Shown here piece after piece: positions 27,104 through 33,717 of a DNA stretch of 50,714 nucleotides. The DNA lies in contig JANQOR010000018.1 in the NCBI GenBank assembly GCA_028285685.1, forward strand, positions 1 to 50,714, written 5' to 3'. The notes below the pieces were generated by a model. That model was not told where the DNA came from. It saw nothing but the letters and a program-made list of their open reading frames with translations, and did no database searches. This stretch comes from Cyclobacteriaceae bacterium (GTDB lineage Bacteria > Bacteroidota > Bacteroidia > Cytophagales > Cyclobacteriaceae). How positions within the stretch are numbered: position 1 is the first letter of the stretch; the number at the start of each line of letters is the position of its first letter. The translations under genes were made by a program, and so were the position numbers.

Positions 27104-27991
27104 TTAAGTGAACATCTCACTTACAACGAGATCCTTCGATCCTTTCGTGTACTTGTAAAATCCTTCACCAGTCTTGGCACCAAGGTAGCCGGCAGTTACC
27201 ATATTGACGAGTAGGGGACACGGTGCATATTTTGGATTTCCAAATCCATCGCGCAAGACGTTCATGATAGAAAGACAAACATCTAATCCGATGAAATCGG
27301 CCAATTGCAGTGGTCCCATGGGATGAGCCATCCCTAATTTCATTACGGTGTCGATCTCCTCAACTCCTGCAACGCCTTCGTGCAGCGTAATGATTGCCTC
27401 ATTGATCATTGGCATTAAGATCCTGTTGGCAACAAAGCCAGGGTAATCATTCACCTCCACGGGAACCTTTTTCAGGCTCTTGCTCATTTCCATGATGATC
27501 CTTGTAGTGTCATCTGAGGTAGCATACCCCCTGATGACCTCCACCAACTTCATCACTGGTACCGGATTCATAAAGTGCATCCCAATTACCTTGTCGGGAC
27601 GCCTCGTAGCTGCCGCAATCTGGGTAATGGAGATGGAAGAGGTGTTGGTTGAAAGAATGGCACTCTCCGGAGCATTCGCATCCATCGTTTCAAAAATCTT
27701 CTTTTTGATGTCGAAGTTTTCTTTGGCTGCTTCAACAACCAGGTCGGCGGATTTAACACCTTCTTCCGTGGATGTGAATGTCGTAATGTTTTCCAGCGCC
27801 TGGGCCTTGTCAGATGCTGTGATCAATTCCTTTTGCACCTGACGATCCAGGTTTTTGTCAATGGTTACCAGGGCTTTTTCCAGCGCATCTTCAGAGATGT
27901 CTATGAGTGAGACCTTATATCCATTCTGTGCAAATACATGTGCAATACCATTTCCCATGGTACCACTTCCAATGACTGAGATGTTGTTCAT
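27104..27991 (-). CDS. 3-hydroxybutyryl-CoA / 3-hydroxyacyl-CoA dehydrogenase
   Basis: A 295-residue enzyme with Rossmann motif GSGTMGNGIAHVFAQNGYKV near the N-terminus, then LSTNTSSISITQIA and IGMHFMNPVPVMKLVEVI including the catalytic His. The C-terminal domain has NDYPGFVANRILMPMINEA and MGPLQLADFIGLDVCL. It oxidises (S)-3-hydroxyacyl-CoA with NAD in fatty-acid or butyrate metabolism. The length fits the stand-alone hbd/paaH type. It is downstream of fbaA on the same strand, with a REP hairpin in the 144-bp gap. Confidence 0.93.
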   Translation of the reverse strand: MNNISVIGSGTMGNGIAHVFAQNGYKVSLIDISEDALEKALVTIDKNLDRQVQKELITASDKAQALENITTFTSTEEGVKSADLVVEAAKENFDIKKKIFETMDANAPESAILSTNTSSISITQIAAATRRPDKVIGMHFMNPVPVMKLVEVIRGYATSDDTTRIIMEMSKSLKKVPVEVNDYPGFVANRILMPMINEAIITLHEGVAGVEEIDTVMKLGMAHPMGPLQLADFIGLDVCLSIMNVLRDGFGNPKYAPCPLLVNMVTAGYLGAKTGEGFYKYTKGSKDLVVSEMFT

Positions 27992-28078
27992 TTGCTTTTT
28001 ATTGAAATTTTAGGTGCTTTCTACCCTTAAGGATCATTGCTAAAAACCAGATAGTCCTCCGGAAATTCGTTTCAAGAT

Positions 28079-28130
28079 CCATGCAGATTCTGAAAACAAG
28101 TTCAGAATGACTATAGCATAGAAGGCATGG
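28079..28130. repeat. REP-type nested hairpin between hbd-like and fbaA genes
   Basis: Inner arms ATTCTGAA (28087-28094) and TTCAGAAT (28101-28108) surround a six-base loop. Outer arms CCATGC (28079-28084) and GCATGG (28125-28130) enclose them. Read on the minus strand, the inner part is GTCATTCTGAACTTG, a pattern I know as an abundant intergenic repeat of Bacteroidota. It directly follows the fbaA stop and may terminate or stabilise that transcript. Confidence 0.65.
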
Positions 28131-28135
28131 ATTAT

Positions 28136-29200
28136 TTAAGCATTTCTATCAACGCAATTGAGATCTTCGAATGCGACTTTTAGTCGGTCAACGAACGATT
28201 TTTCTGCTTCTCGAATCCAAACTCGTGGATCATAGAATTTCTTGTTTGGCTTGTCGTCTCCGTCCGGGTTCCCGATCTGAGCCTGCAGATAATCCGATTT
28301 TTCACCATAGTAACCTTTGATCCCATCCCAATAAGCCCACTGCATGTCTGTGTCAATGTTCATCTTTATCGCACCGTACGAGATAGCTTCCCTGATCTCT
28401 TCTCGTGAAGAGCCTGATCCACCGTGGAAGACAAAGTTGACGGGATTATGGCTAGTGCTGTGTTTCTCCTGAATATGATCTTGTGAATTCTTGAGGATGA
28501 TTGGTGTCAATTTTACATTGCCCGGCTTATAAACGCCATGCACATTTCCGAATGCCGCAGCTATAGTAAAGTTGTCACTCACTTCCTTTAACTGCTCATA
28601 GGCATAAGCCACTTCATCGGGTTGGGTGTACAGCATGGAATTATCAATCCCGGTGTTGTCCACACCATCCTCTTCGCCACCTGTAACACCCAGCTCAATT
28701 TCTAACGTGATTCCCATTTTTGACATGCGCTTAAAGTACTCCACACAGGTAGCGATGTTTTCCTCTATAGGTTCCTCTGAAAGATCCAGCATATGTGAAG
28801 AATAAAGCGGTTTGCCCGTCCGTTCAAAATGCTTTTCGTTGGCATCCAGGAGGCCATCAATCCAGGGTAATAATTTTCTGGCGGCATGGTCAGTGTGTAG
28901 AATGACTGTTACACCATATGCTTCAGCCATGTGATGCACATGGTGAGCTCCTGATATTCCTCCTGCGATTGCAGCCTGTTGACCATCATTAGAAAGTCCT
29001 TTCCCTGCAAAAAAGGCAGCACCGCCGTTCGAATATTGGATCATGACAGGCGAATTGACCGCCTTAGCAGTTTCCATAACGGCATTGACTGTGCTGGAAC
29101 TTGTTACATTCACTGCCGGAAGTGCGAACTTGTTCTCATTTGCATAATTAAGAAGGTCAGTAACCTCTTGGCCTGAGAGTACACCAGGTTTGAATTTCAT
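28136..29200 (-). CDS. fbaA: Class II fructose-bisphosphate aldolase
   Basis: A 354-residue zinc aldolase that splits fructose 1,6-bisphosphate into dihydroxyacetone phosphate and glyceraldehyde 3-phosphate in glycolysis/gluconeogenesis. Visible motifs are VILHTDHAARKLLPW (catalytic Asp and zinc His), LEIELGVTGGEEDGVDN (zinc Glu region), AAFGNVHGVY (zinc His), and VFHGGSGSSREEI with NIDTDMQWA (phosphate/DHAP binding). This is the class IIA form. The length matches E. coli FbaA. A TATATTTG -7 element sits 38 bp upstream of its start. Confidence 0.97.
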   Translation of the reverse strand: MKFKPGVLSGQEVTDLLNYANENKFALPAVNVTSSSTVNAVMETAKAVNSPVMIQYSNGGAAFFAGKGLSNDGQQAAIAGGISGAHHVHHMAEAYGVTVILHTDHAARKLLPWIDGLLDANEKHFERTGKPLYSSHMLDLSEEPIEENIATCVEYFKRMSKMGITLEIELGVTGGEEDGVDNTGIDNSMLYTQPDEVAYAYEQLKEVSDNFTIAAAFGNVHGVYKPGNVKLTPIILKNSQDHIQEKHSTSHNPVNFVFHGGSGSSREEIREAISYGAIKMNIDTDMQWAYWDGIKGYYGEKSDYLQAQIGNPDGDDKPNKKFYDPRVWIREAEKSFVDRLKVAFEDLNCVDRNA

Positions 29201-29237
29201 AAGATTTTGTTATTGTTATTTACAGAAAATTATACTG

Positions 29238-29245
29238 CAAATATA
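29238..29245 (-). promoter_or_regulatory. Bacteroidota-type -7 element TATATTTG for fbaA
   Basis: On the minus strand the octamer TATATTTG matches TAnnTTTG exactly and lies 38 bases before the fbaA ATG. About 18 bases upstream is TTTTC, a partial match to the -33 TTTG element. It fits a leader of about 30 bases. Confidence 0.5.
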
Positions 29246-29277
29246 GTAGCATGTGGGACGAAAGAAAATGAGATTTT

Positions 29278-29424
29278 TCAATCTCCAAGTGAGGCGTTAA
29301 GTAGGGATGGTTCCTCAACTACGGGGTCCGAATCAATCAGTTGAGGCTCCTCTTCTCCTTCTGATGCGGCGTATGCCAGAAGGGCAATTAAGTAGATGAA
29401 CTTAAGGAGGATTTTCCATTTCAT
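29278..29424 (-). CDS. Small secreted acidic protein, 48 residues
   Basis: The frame starts MKWKILLKF, followed by a hydrophobic core and a signal-peptide-like end AYAAS, then about 27 residues rich in Glu/Asp (EGEEEPQLIDSDPVVEEP). No cysteine after the signal and no known family. It sits between fbaA and a DUF6249-like gene in a gap of 334 bp that otherwise holds only a terminator and the fbaA promoter. The signal-plus-acidic-tail architecture argues for a real gene. Confidence 0.5.
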   Translation of the reverse strand: MKWKILLKFIYLIALLAYAASEGEEEPQLIDSDPVVEEPSLLNASLGD

Positions 29425-29481
29425 GAGTTCTAAGACACTGCAAACCCCCAAAAGGTTTAAATCCTCAATTTGATTTTTTTT

Positions 29482-29529
29482 AAAAAAGGCGCAAGCGAAT
29501 CCTTTGTGAGCTTTTGACCTTGCGCCTTT
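29482..29529 (-). terminator. Rho-independent terminator of the DUF6249-like gene
   Basis: AAAGGCGCAAG (29485-29495) pairs with CTTGCGCCTTT (29519-29529) over a 23-base loop. On the minus strand it is followed by a T run formed by the A at 29482-29487. It lies immediately after the stop at 29535. Confidence 0.8.
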
Positions 29530-29534
29530 ATCCG

Positions 29535-29867
29535 TTATTGATCGTCCTCGTTTTTAACAATAAAGTAATAAAGAAGAAACCCGAGGGCTACACATACGGC
29601 CTCAATTCCATAAGGCATTGCATCGTCACCATCCAGTCGCAACACATCAATTATAATTAGGCCTACTCCAGCAAATAGCACGATAAGACCCCATTTCAAC
29701 GCATTTTGCTTGGATGTCGTTGACTTGAATATGTTAGCGGTCTCTTCGTTGACCATATCTTTTTCGATCAATCGCTTCTTTAGCGAATAGTTGGTAAGTG
29801 TGGATACGAACAAAATAAGTGATCCAAATACAGATATAATTGCGATCACAGGTACTAAATCATCCAT
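29535..29867 (-). CDS. DUF6249-like two/three-helix membrane protein
   Basis: A 110-residue protein with an N-terminal helix (residues 5-25), a basic loop (KKRLIEKDMVNEETANIF) and two further helices. It resembles the DUF6249 family, small membrane proteins regularly encoded divergently from, or beside, an ECF sigma factor in Bacteroidota. That is the case here with the sigma gene at 30011. Likely a target or partner of that sigma factor; function unknown. Confidence 0.7.
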   Translation of the reverse strand: MDDLVPVIAIISVFGSLILFVSTLTNYSLKKRLIEKDMVNEETANIFKSTTSKQNALKWGLIVLFAGVGLIIIDVLRLDGDDAMPYGIEAVCVALGFLLYYFIVKNEDDQ

Positions 29868-30010
29868 AATACATTTTTAGTTTTTGTTTAACATCATTTG
29901 GAACGTCAGACAATAGAGCTCTGTCAAAAGGTTGCAGTGAATGCGGAATAATTAAATTAACTTGTGTAGGTGCAACATTCGGCAAGTCAGGGATGACTAA
30001 TTGAATTAAG

Positions 30011-30556
30011 ATGGACGAGAAGCAACTGGTAGCCACTGTACTTTCAGGAGATGAAGGAGCCCTTCGAATACTTATTGGCAAGTATGAAAGGTTGGTTGCC
30101 CATATGGTTGCTCGTGTGGTCCCTGATGATATGGATCGAGAGGAGCTATGTCAGGATGTCTTTATAAAAATTTATGAAAAGCTAAATACGTTCCATTTTG
30201 ATTCTAAGCTGTCTACCTGGATTGCCACAATAGCTTTTCGAATGGCAGTGAATTTTGCCAAGAAGAAGCGACTGGATCAGGTGGACTTTGATTCGATTGA
30301 ATTCCAAGTTCCTGATTCCACTAGATCATTCGAGGACGAAGATTTGAGTCGGTTCGTTGTGAAATTGGTTGATCAGCTTCCTTCAAGCTATAAATTGGTC
30401 TTAACTTTGTTTTATCTCGAGGGGTTTAGTTATCCGGAAATCGTGGAGATAACAGGTATGCCGGAAGGAACTGTAAAGAATTATTTGCATCGGGCAAAAA
30501 ATAAACTGAAAATTATAATAGAAGAACACGCAAGAAAGGAGGTTGAACTGGTATGA
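30011..30556 (+). CDS. ECF RNA polymerase sigma factor (RpoE-like)
   Basis: A 181-residue sigma factor. Region 2 includes YERLVAHMVARVVPDDMDREELCQDVFIKIYEKL and STWIATIAFRMAVNFAKKK. Region 4 is LPSSYKLVLTLFYLEGFSYPEIVEITGMPEGTVKNYLHRAKNKL. It overlaps the next gene by four bases (ATGA), as a sigma/anti-sigma pair does, and is divergent from the DUF6249-like gene. The shared upstream region contains GGAAC (29900) and TGCAAC elements that could be ECF -35 boxes. Confidence 0.95.
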   Translation: MDEKQLVATVLSGDEGALRILIGKYERLVAHMVARVVPDDMDREELCQDVFIKIYEKLNTFHFDSKLSTWIATIAFRMAVNFAKKKRLDQVDFDSIEFQVPDSTRSFEDEDLSRFVVKLVDQLPSSYKLVLTLFYLEGFSYPEIVEITGMPEGTVKNYLHRAKNKLKIIIEEHARKEVELV

Positions 30557-30879
30557 AAAACTTTGATAAAATTGTTGAGGACGGCTTAAGAATGGAGCCG
30601 GATTTCAAGCTTGGCCTTGATTTCAAGGACAGAGTATCTAAGCTGATCAGAAGTCGAGAGCGAATTTCACAAAGGAAGTTCTACCTATTGATCGTTCTTG
30701 GAATGGTCGGCATTGTTGGAGCTGGATTGGGAGTTGTACTTTATTTTGCTGACTTACAGGCATTTGCCTCGTTGGGTCAAATCGTTCCTTTAGCTGTTTT
30801 GGTAGGAGCCCTGGTTGCAGGAATCCAATATTTGGATAAGAAGCTAGTTAAGGATAAAATGTTTAAACAACTCGCTTGA
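30553..30879 (+). CDS. Two-helix membrane protein, likely sigma-factor partner
   Basis: A 108-residue protein. About 45 cytoplasmic residues (FDKIVEDGLRMEPDFKLGLDFKDRVSKLIRSRE) precede two membrane helices. It is translationally coupled to the ECF sigma gene. The position and N-terminal soluble helix are those of a small anti-sigma factor, but no zinc-binding HxxxCxxC is present, so any sigma binding would differ from ZAS domains. Function inferred only from context. Confidence 0.7.
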   Translation: MKNFDKIVEDGLRMEPDFKLGLDFKDRVSKLIRSRERISQRKFYLLIVLGMVGIVGAGLGVVLYFADLQAFASLGQIVPLAVLVGALVAGIQYLDKKLVKDKMFKQLA

Positions 30880-31216
30880 TGATCTCCCATTCAAGCATGT
30901 AGCTCGCCGTGCTGCCTTCCTTGGCCACCTTCATAGTTGTGAAGTAAGTCGATGCCCGATCCTCTTCCTCAACATGCATAGTGAACGTTCCCAACAGATC
31001 ATTTTTACTTAAGAAGTCAAAATCCCACAGCTCGACAACCATGTCGTGGTCTGCTTGATGAACAAATTCTTTGTTTACTTCTTTTTTTTCACCGGAATTT
31101 ATCGACTTGTATGGTCCACCGGGCCATAGCTTCTTTCCTTCGTATTTAAGGAAGACCTCATCCTTGTCGACTTCATCATTTAAAGTGCAGTGTAGAGCCA
31201 ATACCTTGATATGCAT
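30863..31216 (-). CDS. C2-like beta-sandwich protein
   Basis: A 117-residue cytoplasmic protein with a C2-domain feel: MHIKVLALHCTLN opening and the core VVELWDFDFLSKNDLLGTFTMHV. The WDxDxxxxxDLLG run is the typical calcium-binding loop of C2 domains. C2-only proteins of this size are uncommon in bacteria. Its 3' end overlaps the end of the preceding plus-strand gene by 17 bp. Family membership is my reading of the motif only. Confidence 0.65.
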   Translation of the reverse strand: MHIKVLALHCTLNDEVDKDEVFLKYEGKKLWPGGPYKSINSGEKKEVNKEFVHQADHDMVVELWDFDFLSKNDLLGTFTMHVEEEDRASTYFTTMKVAKEGSTASYMLEWEIIKRVV

Positions 31217-31263
31217 ACTTCAGTATTTAATGCGTAGAAAGATAATGAATCCACGAAAAAACA

Positions 31264-31641
31264 CTATTCGATAGGTTCCCAAAGTTCAATTTTCCTGCCT
31301 TCCGGGTCCAAGATCCAACCAAATTTCCCATACTCGTATTCTTCTATCGTGCCAACTACTTCGACACCTTCTTTTTTTAATTGTGCCAGAAGTTCGACCA
31401 AATTTTCAACTCGATAGTTAAGCATGTAGTCTTTTTCACTCGGAGAGAAGTAGTCCGTATTCTTCTCAAAAGGACCCCAAACAGTTCGCCCTATTTTTTC
31501 TTTATCATCAAGGTCACGCCATTTGAATTGACTTCCCCATTCGTCCATCTCAATGCCGAGATGTGTCTCGTACCATGCTTTAGTCTTTTGCGGATCTTCG
31601 GTTTTGAAGAATACACCACCGATTCCTGTTACTCGTTTCAT
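31264..31641 (-). CDS. VOC (glyoxalase-like) family protein
   Basis: A 125-residue VOC domain starting MKRVTGIGGVFFKTEDPQKT, followed by KAWYETHLGIEMDEWGSQFKW and ending GKFGWILDPEGRKIELWEPIE. The ending is the canonical second-half metal Glu motif. It resembles the short glyoxalase/dioxygenase superfamily proteins of Bacteroidota with unknown substrates. The ATG at 31641 is chosen over one 14 codons upstream, which precedes the conserved start. Confidence 0.9.
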   Translation of the reverse strand: MKRVTGIGGVFFKTEDPQKTKAWYETHLGIEMDEWGSQFKWRDLDDKEKIGRTVWGPFEKNTDYFSPSEKDYMLNYRVENLVELLAQLKKEGVEVVGTIEEYEYGKFGWILDPEGRKIELWEPIE

Positions 31642-31715
31642 TTGTTTTTTCTCAAATGAAGATGAAGGAAGAGCAAGAATCAAGCTTGAACCACAAAATC
31701 ATCCGAAAGGGTGAG

Positions 31716-31946
31716 TTAATTGGACTGGCATTTCATCAATTCGGCTTGAGCACGTCGTGCCTCGGCAGCAGCTTGTCGAGCTACCTCTGCTTGCCTTTCA
31801 GTTTCTTCCTCAGCAAGTTGGGCCGATTCTTTATATTCTAGAGCCCTCACGAGATTTAGCTCAGCCTCCATCGCCTTAACATAGCCATAAATTATTGACA
31901 AGGTTGTAACTAAGACCAGCACAATGATTAAAGTGTTCTTTTTCAT
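31716..31946 (-). CDS. Array protein 7: membrane-anchored coiled-coil, 76 residues
   Basis: Last of seven tandem paralogues. MKKN plus one membrane helix (about 5-22) ends in the shared YGYVKAMEAELNL. An Ala/Glu/Arg-rich helix runs to a C-terminal Cys followed by QSN. Residues 26-46 are identical over ELNLVRALEYKESAQLAEEE to array member 1, implying recent duplication or conversion. Predicted topology is N-in with the helix outside. Nine bp separate it from member 6. No known family. Confidence 0.8.
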   Translation of the reverse strand: MKKNTLIIVLVLVTTLSIIYGYVKAMEAELNLVRALEYKESAQLAEEETERQAEVARQAAAEARRAQAELMKCQSN

Positions 31947-31955
31947 AATTGTGTT

Positions 31956-32207
31956 CTATTTGGATTGGCATTTCGCTAGTTCTTGCGCTATTCGTTCCGC
32001 CTCTACTTGTGCGGCTCGTGCCTTAGCAGCCGCCCGAGCTGCTAACTCTGTTTGCCTTTCGGCTTCTTTGTGAAGTCTTGGTAACTCTTTAAAATGTGAT
32101 TCGGCAGTCCACAGGTTGCGTTCAGCTTCGGTCGTTTTTACGTAGACATAGAATATGGACAAGATTGCTATTAGTAGCGATACGATGACTAAAACGTTCT
32201 TTTTCAT
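31956..32207 (-). CDS. Array protein 6: membrane-anchored coiled-coil, 83 residues
   Basis: MKKN start and single membrane helix, then VKTTEAERNLWTAES and a long Ala-rich helix (AAKARAAQVEAERIAQEL) ending KCQSK. The length equals that of members 1 and 5 and is one heptad longer than members 3, 4 and 7. It is most like member 5 across RAAQVEAxRxAQEL. Nine bp separate it from both neighbours. Function unknown. Confidence 0.8.
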   Translation of the reverse strand: MKKNVLVIVSLLIAILSIFYVYVKTTEAERNLWTAESHFKELPRLHKEAERQTELAARAAAKARAAQVEAERIAQELAKCQSK

Positions 32208-32216
32208 AATTACCTC

Positions 32217-32468
32217 TTACTGGGATTGACATTTTAGAAGCTCTTGCGCTGCTCGTGCTGCCTCAACTTGGGCAGCTCTCGTGTCGGCAGCTGCTTGAAC
32301 TGCTATTTCTGCCTGCCTCTCGGCTTCTTTTTTGAGTCTTTGGCCCTCTTCGTAGTTTGCGTGGGCAATCAAAAGGTTTCGTTCAGCTTCATTGGCTTTT
32401 ATAAAACCGTAGAATGTGAACAGGATGGTTATTAGCAGCGATATGATGATTATAATGTTCTTTTTCAT
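32217..32468 (-). CDS. Array protein 5: membrane-anchored coiled-coil, 83 residues
   Basis: Starts MKKNIIIIISLL at the ATG at 32468. An upstream in-frame ATG overlaps member 4 and lacks similarity. One membrane helix, the shared FIKANEAERNLL junction, then a helix with EAERQAEIAVQAAADTRAAQVEAARAAQEL and ending KCQSQ. Heptad-compatible Ala/Leu spacing suggests a parallel coiled coil. Confidence 0.8.
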   Translation of the reverse strand: MKKNIIIIISLLITILFTFYGFIKANEAERNLLIAHANYEEGQRLKKEAERQAEIAVQAAADTRAAQVEAARAAQELLKCQSQ

Positions 32469-32475
32469 GACTTCA

Positions 32476-32706
32476 TCATTTAGATTGACATTCGAGCAAC
32501 TGGTTCTCAATTCTTCTTGCTTCTGCAGCTCTCCTTGTTGCTATTTCTGCTTGCTTAGTTGCTTCCTGTTCTGCTTTTTGAGCACTTTCCTTGTATTCAA
32601 GCGCTGTCACAAGATTCTTTTCAGCTTCTGAAGCTTTTAAATATCCGTAAAGGATAAACAAGACCAAAAAACTTGAGAGTGCCGTGATTATAACATTCTT
32701 TACCAT
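32476..32706 (-). CDS. Array protein 4: membrane-anchored coiled-coil, 76 residues
   Basis: Starts MVKNVIITALSS at 32706. The longer frame to 32766 runs through member 3 and is not used. The junction YGYLKASEAEKNLVTALEYKESAQKAEQEA is closely related to members 1 and 7. The tail is QLLECQSK. It is the only intact member not starting MKKN. Seven bp separate it from each neighbour. Confidence 0.8.
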   Translation of the reverse strand: MVKNVIITALSSFLVLFILYGYLKASEAEKNLVTALEYKESAQKAEQEATKQAEIATRRAAEARRIENQLLECQSK

Positions 32707-32713
32707 GTTTGGG

Positions 32714-32944
32714 CTATTTAGCTTCACAAGCTTCGAGCAGTCTTGACAACCTTTCTGCTTCCGCAAAATTCATTAATGCAATTGTTCTTTGTCTGTCAGC
32801 TTCCTCCTCCGCTCTTATGGAAATTTCACGATATTCATTTGCAGTTCTTCGATTAACATAAGCGTCAGATGCTTTCACGTAGCTATAAACAACAAAACCT
32901 AACAGAAGGACGGACAATATTGTTATTACGGTGTTCTTTTTCAT
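32714..32944 (-). CDS. Array protein 3: membrane-anchored coiled-coil, 76 residues, divergent
   Basis: The most divergent member. MKKNTVITILSVLLLGFVVYSYVKASDAYVN keeps the anchor and junction, but the helix has RRTANEYREISIRAEEEADRQRTIALMNFAEA. The tail is CEAK in place of CQSx. The Cys remains four residues from the end, which shows that its position is held while flanking residues change. Confidence 0.8.
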   Translation of the reverse strand: MKKNTVITILSVLLLGFVVYSYVKASDAYVNRRTANEYREISIRAEEEADRQRTIALMNFAEAERLSRLLEACEAK

Positions 32945-32948
32945 AGCT

Positions 32949-33158
32949 CTATTGGGATTGACACTCTTCTAGCAAAGCTTCTGCCCGCCTTAACTCTGCT
33001 GCGGCCATTGTAGCTATTTCGGTCTGTCGCTCCGCCTCTTCCATGGCATCCCTTGCCGCCAAAAGGTTGAGTTCCGCCTCCTTAGCCTTTATATAGCCAT
33101 AGAGAATAAAGAGAGTGGTAAAGATCAACAACAGGATGATTATAATGTTCTTTTTCAT
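32949..33158 (-). CDS. Array protein 2: membrane-anchored coiled-coil, 69 residues
   Basis: The shortest member. MKKNIIIILLLIFTTLFILYGYIKAKEAELNLL is followed by a reduced helix (EEAERQTEIATMAAAELRRAEALL) and ends ECQSQ. It is exactly two heptads shorter than member 1. The ATG at 33158 is chosen, because the frame to 33287 crosses member 1 and lacks similarity. Four bp separate it from member 3. Confidence 0.8.
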   Translation of the reverse strand: MKKNIIIILLLIFTTLFILYGYIKAKEAELNLLAARDAMEEAERQTEIATMAAAELRRAEALLEECQSQ

Positions 33159-33165
33159 GGTTCGT

Positions 33166-33417
33166 TTAATTGGATTGACACTTAACCAGTTCTGCCACCA
33201 CTCTTTCAGCTTCGGCTTGAGCAGCCCTTGCGTCTGCAGCAGCCATAGTTGCAAGGTCCATTTGTCTTTTAGCTTCTTCTTCAGCAAGCTGAGCCGATTC
33301 CTTATATTCCAAAGCTCTTACCAGATTCAGTTCCGCTTCCTTAGCTTTTATGTATCCATACAGGATAGATAAGCTTGTCACAAGAAGTAATATGATGATT
33401 AAAATATTCTTTTTCAT
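33166..33417 (-). CDS. Array protein 1: membrane-anchored coiled-coil, 83 residues
   Basis: First intact paralogue of the array. MKKNILIIILLLVTSLSILYGYIKAKEAELNLVRALEYKESAQ leads into AADARAAQAEAERVVAELVKCQSN. Thirteen Ala and regular Glu/Arg spacing support a long helix. It follows the degenerate copy by a few bp and precedes member 2 by 7 bp, so all are probably one transcript. Confidence 0.8.
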   Translation of the reverse strand: MKKNILIIILLLVTSLSILYGYIKAKEAELNLVRALEYKESAQLAEEEAKRQMDLATMAAADARAAQAEAERVVAELVKCQSN

Positions 33418-33425
33418 GATCGATG

Positions 33426-33561
33426 TTAGTTAGACTGGCATTTCCTGAGAAGTTTCAAAGGCCTGTTTGCTTCTTTGCGGCAGCTTATCATAAACCAACG
33501 AGGTAAAAGTGATAAGGACAGCCGCGAATAGTGCAGCAAATAGGCCTATTTTCCTCCTCAT
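33426..33561 (-). pseudogene. Degenerate eighth array member with frameshift
   Basis: From the ATG at 33561 a frame gives MRRKIGLFAALFAAVLITFTSLVYDKL and stops after 43 residues (33430). In the +1 frame the last bases read LLRKCQSN and stop at 33426, the exact tail of the intact members. So an N-terminal anchor and the conserved C-terminal tag are present in different frames with most of the helix missing. Alternatively the 43-residue product is itself a small membrane peptide. Confidence 0.5.
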
Positions 33562-33717
33562 TTGCGAAAGCAAATTTGCTCCTTAGATTTTGAGATGATT
33601 AGTAGCTAAAAATACTGGTTTGATCTTTGTATTACAACCACTGATAAAAAATCGACTATTTTTAAAATCTATCTTCTCGATCTTGCGTTGAAGAGACAAA
33701 TATTTAGACTATAGACC

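Noticed and set aside
31716-33561. CRISPR-like or plain DNA tandem repeat
   Set aside because: Units are 210-252 bp, encode distinct proteins and diverge in sequence; spacing and content do not fit CRISPR or satellite DNA.
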